DNA of 57,766 nt. Origin: Gemmatimonadota bacterium (GTDB lineage: Bacteria > Gemmatimonadota > Gemmatimonadetes > Longimicrobiales > Gaopeijiaceae). The first letter of the stretch is position 1. The number at the start of each line of letters is the position of its first letter. The notes under the pieces were generated by a model that saw nothing but the letters and a program-made list of their open reading frames with translations, searched no databases and was not told the origin of the DNA. Position numbers and translations under genes: made by a program. Positions 1-8,828 of the stretch are shown piece by piece. The stretch lies in contig PWWP01000188.1 in assembly GCA_003562075.1 (NCBI GenBank), forward strand, positions 1-57,766, given 5' to 3'.

Positions 1-397
1 GGTAGCTCAATCCCTTGATGCCCGTGGAAAGGGCCCCCTGGTGGACCCACCCCTCCAGTGCCCCATGGAGCTCCACCTCGTTCGTATCGGGAACAGGTGA
101 AATCCGGAGGGCCAGGGTCGGCGGTCCCGCTCCCTCACCTGACAGATCTCCCCCCGGACCTCGACTCAAGGTGATGCGAAGCGCTCCCTCGGAAGGCCCC
201 TCCTCGACCGCCCATCGGACCCGCCACTCCAGGTCGTTTGGAACCGGGATCCCGAGCTGGATTGCTCCTGCCTCCAGTCGCTCAAGGTGAGCAGCCAGGC
301 GAAAGGGTACACCTCCATAGATCCGGACCGTCTCGAAGAGGCCATCCCCCAGCAGGAACCCTCGGTCTTCTGCAGGGACCTGAGAGGGATCAAGCAT
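1..397 (-). CDS. pabC: Aminodeoxychorismate lyase (PLP fold-type IV aminotransferase), 3' part cut by window edge
   Basis: A PLP enzyme of the class IV aminotransferase family; next to pabA and pabB it is most likely 4-amino-4-deoxychorismate lyase, which releases pyruvate to give p-aminobenzoate for folate. The reading frame is open from the ATG at 397 to the left edge (132 complete codons). Visible hallmarks are GDGLFET (residues 17-23), the RLAAHLERL helix (33-41) and the GIKGLSY segment, whose Lys128 fits the Schiff-base lysine. The ATG overlaps the last 8 bases of pabA (ATGCTTGA), so translation is probably coupled. Branched-chain or D-amino-acid aminotransferases share this fold; operon context decides the call. 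The C-terminal half lies outside the window. Confidence 0.85.
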   Translation of the reverse strand, partial: MLDPSQVPAEDRGFLLGDGLFETVRIYGGVPFRLAAHLERLEAGAIQLGIPVPNDLEWRVRWAVEEGPSEGALRITLSRGPGGDLSGEGAGPPTLALRISPVPDTNEVELHGALEGWVHQGALSTGIKGLSY

Positions 398-971
398 GGG
401 ACCGTCCGGAGCGCAGAAAATTCGCAATGATGCGATGCCCATCCGGTGTCAGGATGGACTCAGGGTGAAACTGAACCCCCCAAACGGGACGATAGCGGTG
501 GCGGATGGCCATGATGGCCCCATCCTCATCTCGGGCCGTCACCGCCAACTCTGGCGGGAGGGATTCAGGGTCCACCACGAGGGAATGGTACCGTCCGGCC
601 TGAAAGGGGCTCGGGACCCCCCGAAAGAGGACGTCACCCTCGTGATGGACGGGGGACGGTCGCCCGTGCAACGGATTTCTCGATCTGACGATCTTCCCGC
701 CCCAAGCCTGAGCTACGGCCTGGTGCCCCAGACAGATCCCCAGAACTGGTATGTGGGAGTTCAGGGATTGGATGAGTTCGACGGAAACGCCGGCTTCATC
801 CGGGGTGCACGGGCCTGGGGACACGATCAGGTGCGTGGGCCCCAGGCCCTGAAGCTCCTCCACCGAAAGGGCGTCACTTCGGATCACCTGAACCGGAGCG
901 GTCCCCACCTCTCGCAGGTAGCGGGCCACATTGTGGACGAAGGAGTCGTAGTTGTCCAGAACCAGAATCAC
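390..971 (-). CDS. pabA: Aminodeoxychorismate/anthranilate synthase glutamine amidotransferase subunit
   Basis: Class I glutamine amidotransferase subunit (193 aa) that supplies ammonia from glutamine to the chorismate-using partner. The protein starts VILVLDNYDSF, contains the oxyanion segment SPGPCTPDEAG, the nucleophile elbow GICLGHQ with its catalytic Cys, and the C-terminal HPES pair (WGVQFHPES) completing the Cys-His-Glu triad. The start is a GTG at 971 preceded by a GGGAGAGGGG ribosome-binding stretch; it overlaps the pabB stop as GTGA. An upstream extension to 1418 reads antisense-like Pro/Gly/Arg sequence and is not part of the gene. PabA and TrpG are interchangeable in sequence; because the trpE in this window has no adjacent trpG, this subunit may serve both enzymes. 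Confidence 0.93.
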   Translation of the reverse strand: MILVLDNYDSFVHNVARYLREVGTAPVQVIRSDALSVEELQGLGPTHLIVSPGPCTPDEAGVSVELIQSLNSHIPVLGICLGHQAVAQAWGGKIVRSRNPLHGRPSPVHHEGDVLFRGVPSPFQAGRYHSLVVDPESLPPELAVTARDEDGAIMAIRHRYRPVWGVQFHPESILTPDGHRIIANFLRSGRSHA

Positions 972-2530
972 GAACCCCTCTCCCCATTCCGTCCTCCTCC
1001 TGTTCCCTCCATCAAGCCGGTCCCGTCGTCCGGCACCCTGGGAATCCCCAGTGCACTGAGGAACGGCTGGGCTTTGTCCAGGGATTCCTGCCACTCCCCC
1101 TGGGGATCGGACGCCAGGGTGATCCCGCCTCCAACACCGAAACGGGCTACTCCATCCCGCAGGGTGGCCGTCCGGATGGCTATGGAGAGATTCATCCTTC
1201 CCCCTGGCTCCAGGACTCCCAAGGCACCGGTATAGACCCCCCGGGGCACCGGTTCCAGTTCCCGAATGATCTCCATTGCCCGGATCTTTGGCGCCCCTGT
1301 GATGGACCCGCCCGGCAGGGTGGCTCGGAGAAGATCCAGGGGGCCCACGCCTGGCGAAAGAAGACCCTCTACCGTCGACACAAGGTGGTGGACGGTGGGG
1401 TGACTCTCCAGGGCACACAGGGCCGGGACCTGAACGGATCCAGGCTCACACACCCGGGAAAGATCGTTTCGGAGAAGATCCACGATCATGACGTTCTCCG
1501 CACGATCCTTCATACTGGCCTCCAGCGCCCGTGCCAACTCCTGGTCCTGGGCTTCACTCCCTCCTCGGGGCGCCGTGCCCTTGATGGGGCGCGTCACCAC
1601 CTTTCGGCCCTCCAGGGAAAGGAACGCCTCTGGAGAGACCGACGCCACCTCTCCTTCACCCGTGTCCAGGTACCCTGCGTACGGTGCCGGCGACGCCTCC
1701 CGGAGGCGGCGGTAGAGATCCACTCCGCTCCCGGTCCATCGCGTCTGGATCCGATGGGTGAGATTGGCCTGAAAGATGTCTCCGGCCCGGATGTACTCCC
1801 GAATCCGTTCGATCCCTCTCATATAGCCCCCCTTCCCCAGAGAGCTCTCCAGCTCTTCACCCGGCCGTACCACCATCCCGTCAGGAGTCCCGCTCTCAGC
1901 GGGTTCTTCCTCATCCAAGCGCCAGCCGCCGCCGCCCAGGCTCCTCCCCCTTTTCGGACCCCCTACCTCCAGAAGCCGGAGGATAGGCTTCAGCCGCTCC
2001 GTCATGCCCCCTCCGCCGGTCGTGGAGCCAGTCAACCCATCCATGTCAGGGAGCTGGGTCGCGTGGAGCACAGGGGGGCCTCCGTCCTCCCAGATCACGA
2101 CCCAGTCGAAGGCGCCGAACCAGAGCGGAGGGAGGTCCCATGCATCAGCCGGGGGCGGCGGCGGAAGACGCTCAAGTAGCCCCGCCGTCTCATATCCGAA
2201 GTATCCGATCCAGGCTCCGGCGAAAGGTGCGTCACGGCGAGCCTGGCCCATCCCCCGCTCCCATTCCAGCAGGGCGACTGACAGGAGGTCGAGTGGATCC
2301 GTGCCTTTCGCCAGGGGCCGCCAGGATCGGCCGCTCCGGACCCAGCAGATCTCTCCATCCCACTTGAGCTCACCCCGGGGAGCGGCCGAGAGAAGCGTCC
2401 GACCGTCCCCGCCCCCGGTCTCCAGGAGGACCCGCCCCGGAAGGGCGGCCAACCGATCCAGAGCCCGGTCAGGGGTCAGGGTCGCCGGAAGTGAGCGTCG
2501 AATGCCGGGTATTCGGGTCATGGCCTCCAT
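968..2530 (-). CDS. pabB: Aminodeoxychorismate synthase component I
   Basis: Chorismate-binding enzyme (520 aa) that aminates chorismate to 4-amino-4-deoxychorismate with ammonia from PabA. The C-terminal chorismate-binding domain (about 235-495) carries AGDIFQANL, the diagnostic PIKGT at 315-319 (Lys where TrpE has Ala), DLLRNDLSRV, the GAPK motif at 412-415 and the MNLSIAIRT strand. The N-terminal half is glycine- and proline-rich and more divergent. PIKGT rather than PIAGT is the established PabB/TrpE discriminator and contrasts with the trpE at 22939-24438. It is first in a pabB-pabA-pabC operon, each junction overlapping. Start is ATG 2530, with an alternative ATG at 2521; neither has an ideal ribosome-binding site. 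Confidence 0.93.
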   Translation of the reverse strand: MEAMTRIPGIRRSLPATLTPDRALDRLAALPGRVLLETGGGDGRTLLSAAPRGELKWDGEICWVRSGRSWRPLAKGTDPLDLLSVALLEWERGMGQARRDAPFAGAWIGYFGYETAGLLERLPPPPPADAWDLPPLWFGAFDWVVIWEDGGPPVLHATQLPDMDGLTGSTTGGGGMTERLKPILRLLEVGGPKRGRSLGGGGWRLDEEEPAESGTPDGMVVRPGEELESSLGKGGYMRGIERIREYIRAGDIFQANLTHRIQTRWTGSGVDLYRRLREASPAPYAGYLDTGEGEVASVSPEAFLSLEGRKVVTRPIKGTAPRGGSEAQDQELARALEASMKDRAENVMIVDLLRNDLSRVCEPGSVQVPALCALESHPTVHHLVSTVEGLLSPGVGPLDLLRATLPGGSITGAPKIRAMEIIRELEPVPRGVYTGALGVLEPGGRMNLSIAIRTATLRDGVARFGVGGGITLASDPQGEWQESLDKAQPFLSALGIPRVPDDGTGLMEGTGGGRNGERGS

Positions 2531-2684
2531 TCACCCCGGGAGACCCGGCCCCGTTCCCATCGATCCAGATTCGGGGGGGCCCAGGACCCGGCGGGGCGAG
2601 GCACCCTTCCCCCGGAAGCCCCCAGTCCCGATCTTTTCCCCGGCTCTCATACGCTCACCGACCCCTCCTGAGGCGACCCCCTTC

Positions 2685-3101
2685 ATGATCACTGGCCTGC
2701 TCCACGCTCACTCCGGATTGCGCTATCTGGTTCTCCTGGCCGGCGTCATCGCACTGGCCTATGCACTCTTTGGCTGGCTCACCGGGCGAAAGTACGATCG
2801 AGGAATGCGCATTACCGCCGCCTCCTTCGCCGGCCTCCTCCACCTCCAGGTGATCCTGGGGTTCATCATCCTCGTCTCCGGCCGGCTGGCCGGCGGAGTG
2901 GGAGGCGCCCTCATCGGCCACCTCTTCCTCATGCTCTTCGCCGCCGTAGTCGCCCAGCTTCCCCTGAGCGTCATGCGACGTCGGCCTCCGGAGGCAAGGA
3001 GCTATCCGCCCCACGTGATCTGCACCCTCATCGCCTTCGCCCTCATCTGGCTGGGGGTGGCATCCATCGGCCGGGGCCTCATGGAGGCCGCGGTCTTCTG
3101 A
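2685..3101 (+). CDS. Small four-helix membrane protein with intramembrane histidines
   Basis: A 138-residue inner-membrane protein with four predicted helices (about 12-30, 43-65, 75-95, 108-128). Histidines lie in or beside helices: H7/H9, H53, H79 and H110, an arrangement seen in small b-type cytochrome-like membrane proteins, so heme binding is possible but only inferred. No catalytic motif is visible. The ATG at 2685 follows a weak GAGGCG ribosome-binding site; an upstream ORF extension to 2004 is antisense to pabB and rejected. It is divergent from pabB (154-base gap) and converges with the amidohydrolase gene, ending 5 bases from its stop. Function unknown. Confidence 0.75.
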   Translation: MITGLLHAHSGLRYLVLLAGVIALAYALFGWLTGRKYDRGMRITAASFAGLLHLQVILGFIILVSGRLAGGVGGALIGHLFLMLFAAVVAQLPLSVMRRRPPEARSYPPHVICTLIAFALIWLGVASIGRGLMEAAVF

Positions 3102-3106
3102 GCCCG

Positions 3107-6100
3107 TCAGCGGCGCTCCCGGAAGGACTCGTACATGCGGGTATGGTGGTTATCCCTGGGGTCCACCGGATGGCCCCCGATGAAGAGTGCTTCGATTCCG
3201 GTCAGGGGCTGCAAGGGATCTCCGTCCGTGACCAGGATATCCCCCCGCGCTCCAACCTCCAGCGTTCCCAGCTCACCCTCCAGACCCAGGATTCGAGCCG
3301 GATTCAGGGTGACGGCTTCCAACCCTGCTGACGCCGGAAGTCCGTGGCTTACGGCGATGGCTACATGCTCCGGAAGATTGCGGACGTCAGCTGAGTCATC
3401 CGTCCCAAAGGCCACCTGAATCCCCGCTTCATGGAGCACCGCTGCAGCGGTCATGGCGCCGGTCACTGGATCGTCCCGATCTGCCGTGGGCCGGCGGGTT
3501 CGGGTGAGGATCACCGGTAGTTGGGCCTGGGCCAGTTCAGGCGCCAGCCGGGCCGCTTCCCCACCCCCTACCAGGACCCCCTTCAGTTCGGGGAACTCCT
3601 GAAGCAGGAGGAGGAGATGCCGGATCTGCCACTCCGAATCGGCCCGGAAGAAGACCGGCACCGCCCCCTTCAACACCGGGAGCATGGCCTCCAGGACCAC
3701 AGCATCGTCGGCCTGAAGGTTCACCTCGAAGGGCTCGTCTCCCTGCAGCGCCACCTGGCCGCTCTCGGCGAACTCCCGTGCTCGCTCCAGGAACTCGATC
3801 AGCTCCGGGAGGTCGCCGGCGCTCAACGAAGGTTCCCGGTCTTCCGAATTGGCCGCGGTGGATTCGGGAACGGGAAGGTCCACCATGAGGGCTCCCGCCC
3901 CCCGGATCTCCGCCCGCTCGAAGGTATCCCCAAGAAGGTCCACCACCGAGCCCATGCCCTGGATAATCCCCCCTGATTGGCTCGTCAGGACCGAAGTAAT
4001 CCCCCGGGCCCGGGCCACCGCCACAGCTCGACCATGGGGTTGATATGATGGAAGGGCCCGGATATGCGGGTTGAAGTCTCCGATTTCCCGCCGATCCGTA
4101 GCCTGGGAAATCGACCCGATCTCGAAGAGCCCCAGGTGGGTGAGGGGGTCAAACATTCCGGGATAGAGGTGCCGACCCGGAAGCTCCACCTCCCGGACCC
4201 CCTCAGGAATCTCCACCCGGTCCCGGGTCCCGACCGCCTGGATCCGTCCACCCTCCAGGATCAGCACACCGTCCTCGATGGGTGGGCCGGAAACCGGGTG
4301 GATGGTGGCCCGGGTGAGCGCCACGGGATCCTGGGCTCCCCCCAGCGCATCCATCCAGCCTCCTTCCCTCATCTCCCTCCACTCTCCCGGGCCCCCAGAC
4401 TGCTCGATGCCCGGCTCCCGGGCAGAATGGCCCCTGTCCCTGGAGGGCTGTGAGATCTCCCGCACCATCTCGCCCCGAAGCTCTGCCTCTCGCTCAGAAT
4501 CGTAGTAGATGATCCCGTCGACGACGGTGGTCTCCACCCGGGAGAAGGCATCGAAAGGATCGCCGGTGAGGAGGACCACGTCCCCTTCCTTCCCCACCTC
4601 CAGCGATCCCACTCGATCATCCACCCCCATCATGGTGGCCGGGTTCAGCGTCAGCATGCGGAGTGCGTCTTCCTTCGACGCCCCGCCATACTGCACCGGC
4701 TTGGCCACCTCCCATTTCATGAAGGGCTGTAGCCAGGGGATGTCGGAGTTCAATGCCGTCAGCACTCCTCGCTCGGCCATGAGGGAAGCGTTGTACGGGA
4801 TGGCGTCGTAGGCCTCCAACTTGAACTGCCACCAGTCGGAGAAGGTGGATGCCCCAGCGCCGTGCTCCCGGAGCTCGTCGGCAATCCGGTATCCCTCCAG
4901 GACGTGGGTGAAGTTGTCGATGGTGAAACCATGTCGCTCTGCCACCCGCATGAGCATGAGAATCTCATCACTCCGGTAGGAGTGGGCATGAACCCGGATG
5001 CGATTTTCCATGATCTCCACCAGGGCCTCCAGTCGAAGATCCCGCCGGGGCCGCGCCGGGAAGCTCACCGGGTCGGACTCATACGCTGCCCACAGCTCCC
5101 GATAGCGGGCCGCAGCCGTGAAGGCCTGGTCGTAGAGTGATTCGACGCCGGAACGGGAGGCCGGGAACCGGACGGGGGGCATGCGGGCCTGGGCCGCCTT
5201 CCGGGTCACATTCTCGCCCAGGGCGAACTTCACGGCCCGAGGTGCATCCGGAATCAGAAGCTGACTCCCAGCCTCCATCCCCCACCGCATCTTCACCACG
5301 GCACTCTGGCCTCCAATGGGGTTGGAGCTCCCGTGCATGATCCGTGCTGTGGTCACCCCACCCTGGAGGGCCCGGAAAATGCCGAAGTTGGAGGGGTCCA
5401 GGGCATCCTCCACCCGGATCTCCGGCACCACTGGGGCCGTCCCTTCATTGGCACCACCCTGCTGGGCCGTGTGAGAATGCTCGTCCACGATTCCCGGAAT
5501 CGCCGTGCGTCCTCGGCCATCCAGCACGGGGATCTCGTCACCAGGAAGCTCCAGGTCCGTGCCCAGCGCCTGGATGACCCCGTCCCGTATGAGGATGGAC
5601 GCCCCTTCCAGGACCTGGCCGGTCACTGTCCAGACCGCATCCAGCTCCTGGATGAAGAGGTCCCCGGTAGGATAGGGGGGATCCAGTTCGCCGCTGGCAG
5701 CCACACCCGGCAAGCTGCCTCCATCCATCCGCGCTGCCGGATCACCGCCAACTTGGGCATGAGCGGAATTCTCCGAGTCGGCGTCACCTGCGGCGTCACC
5801 GCTCCCGTTTTCCGCTTCCTGCCCAGGCGGTCCCGGGGGAACAACCTGGTCCTCATCGATCGCCGGCTCCTCCTCATCCTGGGCATCGCCCCTCCCAAAG
5901 GGCTCACTCCCTCGTTCAGCCACGCCATCGACGAAGGTCCAGACGACCTGGGTTCCTTCGGCCAGGAGATCACCATCGGTCACCACGAAGGTGGCGGCTC
6001 CACCTTCCTCCACCCGACCAAGTCCGGGCGCCCCCAGGACTTGCGCCGGAGTCAGGGTCATTGCCTGGAGCGCCCTCTCAAGCGTCAGCCCGTATTCCAC

Positions 6101-7240
6101 GTAGAGGCGAGCCCCCACCAGAAGATCTTCCTCCTCCCCTCCCCCGGAGGTGATGGCAAACTCTACCCCTGCAGCCTCGAATTGGGCTGCCGTCTCATAG
6201 ATGGGAAGGAGGCGATCCCGCTCTCGTGCCGCCCTGGCATCCAGTTGCTCCTCCTCCGGATCCCAGTGGACTGGGGGGTCCAGATCAGCACCAAGGAGCA
6301 CCGGCACCCCCCGACGAGCCAGCTCCGGCCCCAGTCTTCCAGCTCCCTCCCCACCCACGATCACAGGGGCAAAGCCAAGCTCATCCGAGAGTCGGAGGGC
6401 CCTTCGTACTCCCTCCAGGCCGGAAGCCTGGAAGAAGACCGTTCGATCCCCCTCCGTCGCATCCAGAAGAGCCTGCAGGTCCCGATCCTCTCCCATCGCC
6501 TTCGACCCGTTGGCACCGTTCCCGGATGCCACCAGGCGATCCCGGTAGTGCTGCGCATCCAGGAAGGCCTGACGGAGGAGAGCATGGGTCCCCATGAGGG
6601 TAGAGGGGAAAAAGCCCCGGGATCCCTGAAAGGAAAGGGCCACGCCCAGGGTGGAGTTCAGGACCAGCTCCCCCGGACTCCGAGCCTCGGCTCGGTGAAG
6701 AACCAACGCAGGTTGACCCGGCATGGGTCCCCGTCCCGGAAAGACGGCCGATGCCACCACACCCGCCCTCCGATGCTGGGTCAGATCCTCTCCTCTCACA
6801 TCCAGGTAGTCTGCCGCCCGGCGGCCAGGAGTCATGTTCTGGGCTTCCCGTGTCCCACTCCAGGGATGAAGCCCCTCCAGCTCCGCCCGGGGCAGATCCA
6901 GGGGCAACCCTCCATGGCCATCCACCAGCCCGGGGTAGATCTGCAGGGTCCCCTCCTTCCACTCCACCACCCGGGCCCCGGGAGGCACCGGAATCCCCTG
7001 ACCCATGCCTTCCACCCTCCCTTGGCGGACAATCAAGGTCATCCCCTCCTCGACCTCCCCATTTCCGTGGACCACATCCACGTCAGGGATAGCCCAGACA
7101 GCCGGGGCAGGAGCCGACTCAGCCTGTCCATGGATCTCCTGGGGGGGCAGGATGACCAGGCAGAAGGCCAGGACGATGAAAAGCAAGGTGGACGAAGGGG
7201 GTGCCAATGGCGCCTCCGCCGTGAATAGGGGTAGGGTCAT
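3107..7240 (-). CDS. Exported protein with three tandem amidohydrolase-like domains
   Basis: A 1377-residue protein with a signal peptide (hydrophobic core about 17-32). It is built from three imidazolonepropionase-like amidohydrolase units: about 47-440, 528-915 and 965-1360, joined by an acidic low-complexity linker at 445-525. Each unit ends with the family pattern LTP/LNPA, then a glycine-rich turn and VTDGD/LTGDP. Domain 2 keeps a full metal set: EHSH (H588, H590), HAH (751-753), H779 and D833. Domain 1 reads DGHGG at 108 and lacks the second His and the final Asp; domain 3 reads DPLTH (only H1035) but keeps D1281. So only the middle unit looks catalytically complete. Substrate unknown; periplasmic peptide or amide hydrolysis is plausible. 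The start at 7240 was chosen because it opens the signal peptide; a further in-frame ATG lies at 7315. Confidence 0.88.
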   Translation of the reverse strand: MTLPLFTAEAPLAPPSSTLLFIVLAFCLVILPPQEIHGQAESAPAPAVWAIPDVDVVHGNGEVEEGMTLIVRQGRVEGMGQGIPVPPGARVVEWKEGTLQIYPGLVDGHGGLPLDLPRAELEGLHPWSGTREAQNMTPGRRAADYLDVRGEDLTQHRRAGVVASAVFPGRGPMPGQPALVLHRAEARSPGELVLNSTLGVALSFQGSRGFFPSTLMGTHALLRQAFLDAQHYRDRLVASGNGANGSKAMGEDRDLQALLDATEGDRTVFFQASGLEGVRRALRLSDELGFAPVIVGGEGAGRLGPELARRGVPVLLGADLDPPVHWDPEEEQLDARAARERDRLLPIYETAAQFEAAGVEFAITSGGGEEEDLLVGARLYVEYGLTLERALQAMTLTPAQVLGAPGLGRVEEGGAATFVVTDGDLLAEGTQVVWTFVDGVAERGSEPFGRGDAQDEEEPAIDEDQVVPPGPPGQEAENGSGDAAGDADSENSAHAQVGGDPAARMDGGSLPGVAASGELDPPYPTGDLFIQELDAVWTVTGQVLEGASILIRDGVIQALGTDLELPGDEIPVLDGRGRTAIPGIVDEHSHTAQQGGANEGTAPVVPEIRVEDALDPSNFGIFRALQGGVTTARIMHGSSNPIGGQSAVVKMRWGMEAGSQLLIPDAPRAVKFALGENVTRKAAQARMPPVRFPASRSGVESLYDQAFTAAARYRELWAAYESDPVSFPARPRRDLRLEALVEIMENRIRVHAHSYRSDEILMLMRVAERHGFTIDNFTHVLEGYRIADELREHGAGASTFSDWWQFKLEAYDAIPYNASLMAERGVLTALNSDIPWLQPFMKWEVAKPVQYGGASKEDALRMLTLNPATMMGVDDRVGSLEVGKEGDVVLLTGDPFDAFSRVETTVVDGIIYYDSEREAELRGEMVREISQPSRDRGHSAREPGIEQSGGPGEWREMREGGWMDALGGAQDPVALTRATIHPVSGPPIEDGVLILEGGRIQAVGTRDRVEIPEGVREVELPGRHLYPGMFDPLTHLGLFEIGSISQATDRREIGDFNPHIRALPSYQPHGRAVAVARARGITSVLTSQSGGIIQGMGSVVDLLGDTFERAEIRGAGALMVDLPVPESTAANSEDREPSLSAGDLPELIEFLERAREFAESGQVALQGDEPFEVNLQADDAVVLEAMLPVLKGAVPVFFRADSEWQIRHLLLLLQEFPELKGVLVGGGEAARLAPELAQAQLPVILTRTRRPTADRDDPVTGAMTAAAVLHEAGIQVAFGTDDSADVRNLPEHVAIAVSHGLPASAGLEAVTLNPARILGLEGELGTLEVGARGDILVTDGDPLQPLTGIEALFIGGHPVDPRDNHHTRMYESFRERR

Positions 7241-7390
7241 GTCTGGAACCGGGCAGGGGAAACTGGAAGGGTCCGGGGTGGCATGATACCCTACGGGTTC
7301 GACACCCTGGGCCATCCCGGGGCAATGCGGCAGGTGACGTAGCTTCGTTCGAGTCGCTCGAGCGCTGCTTCATGAGGCCAGAAGGCCGGT

Positions 7391-7500
7391 GAAGAAGTAC
7401 CGGGCGCCACCGTTGGGAGCGCCAGGGAAGCCACATCGTAGGCGGCGACCCGCAGGCATAGCGAAAGCTACGTTGAGGGGAGCCAACGAGCGAGGGGGCT
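7391..7500 (+). repeat. Dispersed structured repeat, copy 1
   Basis: First of three related elements; this one occupies the 7241-7547 gap, which otherwise holds nothing I recognise. It shares a 19-base block (7434-7452, CATCGTAGGCGGCGACCCG) with copies at 15991 and 20918. GGCGC (7403-7407) pairs with GCGCC (7419-7423), leaving a loop containing CGTTGG (7411-7416) that can pair with CCAACG (7483-7488): a pseudoknot. TAGC-GAAA-GCTA (7459-7470) forms a GNRA-capped hairpin. It lies 48 bases before the patatin start codon. Whether it acts as RNA or is a REP-like mobile repeat is undecided. Confidence 0.75.
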
Positions 7501-7547
7501 CCCTGCCACCCCTACCGGGCAAGCACCGAACGACTCAGGATCCATCC

Positions 7548-8789
7548 ATGGTCGAGCCATCTCCCCCCATGCATCCCTCGCCAGGGCCCCTTGCCCTCGT
7601 CATGGGCGGTGGGGGCGCAAGAGCTGCCTACCAGGTGGGCTTTCTTCGGGCCCTGGCTCGACGAAGCCCGGAGCTGGAGATTCCCATCCTCACCGGTGTC
7701 TCGGCAGGGGCTATCAACGCCGTATTCCTGGCCGCCCACCCAGGGAGCTTCCAGGAAGCGGTAGAGGACCTGACCCAGCTCTGGCTCTCCCTCTCCACCG
7801 AGAAGGTGTTCAGGGTCGATGCCCGGACCCTGGCCGTGAACACTTCCCGGTGGGGCCTGCAACTCGTGTCTGGTGGCCTCCTGGGCCGACCCCGCATCCG
7901 GAGCCTGGTGGACACAAGCCCCCTGCGGGAATTTCTGTCCGACGCCCTGGGGGTGGACGAGGGCCCCATCCCGGGGATCGAGGCAAACCTGGACTCCGGG
8001 CGTCTCCGTGCCCTGGCCGTGAGCACGTCTTCCTACTCCACCGGCCGATCCATCACCTGGGTGCAGGGGGAGGGGATCGAACCGTGGGCCAGACCCCGTC
8101 GGCGAGCCCGGATGACGAAGATGGGAGTGGAACACATCATGGCCTCGGCGGCCCTCCCCCTCTTCTTCCCTGCCGTCCAGCTCGGGGAAGAGTGGTTCGG
8201 CGATGGGGGGGTCCGGCTGACGGCCCCTCTTTCTCCGGCGCTCCACCTGGGGGCAAAGCGAGTGCTGGCCCTCTCCACCCGCTTCCACCCCACTCCCCGC
8301 GAAGAGGATCGCCCCACCACCCGAGGCTATCCCCCGCCCGCTCAGGTCATCGGCTCCCTCCTGAACGCCGTCTTCCTGGACCTTCTCGAACAGGATGGTT
8401 GGCGGGTCCAGCTCATCAACGACCTCCTCCGTCGTCTCCCGCCCGAGGAGCGAGGGGGTCGCCGGATCGTGGACCTTCTCACCCTTCGTCCCTCTCGGGA
8501 CCTGGGGCAACTGGCCGATGAATTCGAGCTCCAACTCCCGCGACTCTTCCGCTTCCTGATCCGGGGATTGGGGACCCGGGAGACGAAGAGCCCGGACATC
8601 CTCTCCTTCCTGCTCTTCGAAGAACCCTACATCTCTCGGCTCATCGAGATGGGAGAAAGAGATGCCGATGCCCGGATGGGAGAGATCGAAACGCTCCTGG
8701 GAGGGGCCGACCCCTCCCTTTTTCTCACCCCACCCACCGCTGAACCGCTGAGCCCTCAAGGGGTAGTGGAAGAGCGGTCGTCTCAATGA
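7548..8789 (+). CDS. Patatin-like phospholipase / serine esterase
   Basis: A 413-residue cytoplasmic-type patatin-fold acyl hydrolase acting on phospholipids or other lipid esters. The oxyanion segment GGGGAR (20-25), the nucleophile elbow GVSAG with Ser52, the ASAALPLFFP strand (199-208) and the catalytic DGG (Asp219) give the complete Ser-Asp dyad. No signal peptide or membrane helix is seen; the C-terminal 150 residues are helical and of unknown role. The ATG at 7548 has AGGA seven bases upstream, so the ORF extension back to 7389, which runs through the repeat, is rejected. The acyl-CoA dehydrogenase starts 39 bases downstream on the same strand, suggesting joint lipid turnover. Confidence 0.9.
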   Translation: MVEPSPPMHPSPGPLALVMGGGGARAAYQVGFLRALARRSPELEIPILTGVSAGAINAVFLAAHPGSFQEAVEDLTQLWLSLSTEKVFRVDARTLAVNTSRWGLQLVSGGLLGRPRIRSLVDTSPLREFLSDALGVDEGPIPGIEANLDSGRLRALAVSTSSYSTGRSITWVQGEGIEPWARPRRRARMTKMGVEHIMASAALPLFFPAVQLGEEWFGDGGVRLTAPLSPALHLGAKRVLALSTRFHPTPREEDRPTTRGYPPPAQVIGSLLNAVFLDLLEQDGWRVQLINDLLRRLPPEERGGRRIVDLLTLRPSRDLGQLADEFELQLPRLFRFLIRGLGTRETKSPDILSFLLFEEPYISRLIEMGERDADARMGEIETLLGGADPSLFLTPPTAEPLSPQGVVEERSSQ

Positions 8790-8828
8790 AGGCTTTCCGT
8801 CCCCACCTTCCCTCATCAGGAGGACGCC

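Noticed and set aside
5333-7228. Long plus-strand ORF (631 codons) opposite the amidohydrolase gene
   Set aside because: Translation is Pro/Arg/Gly/His-rich with no family pattern; the minus strand shows three clear amidohydrolase units. Such antisense ORFs are expected at this GC content.
7391-7500. Cyclic-di-GMP, glycine, cobalamin or TPP riboswitch as explanation of the repeat
   Set aside because: Individual short matches occur by chance, but none of the consensus core elements of these classes appear in the right order.
7389-7547. 53-residue N-terminal extension of the patatin protein
   Set aside because: It translates the dispersed repeat and lacks a ribosome-binding site; ATG 7548 has AGGA at correct spacing.
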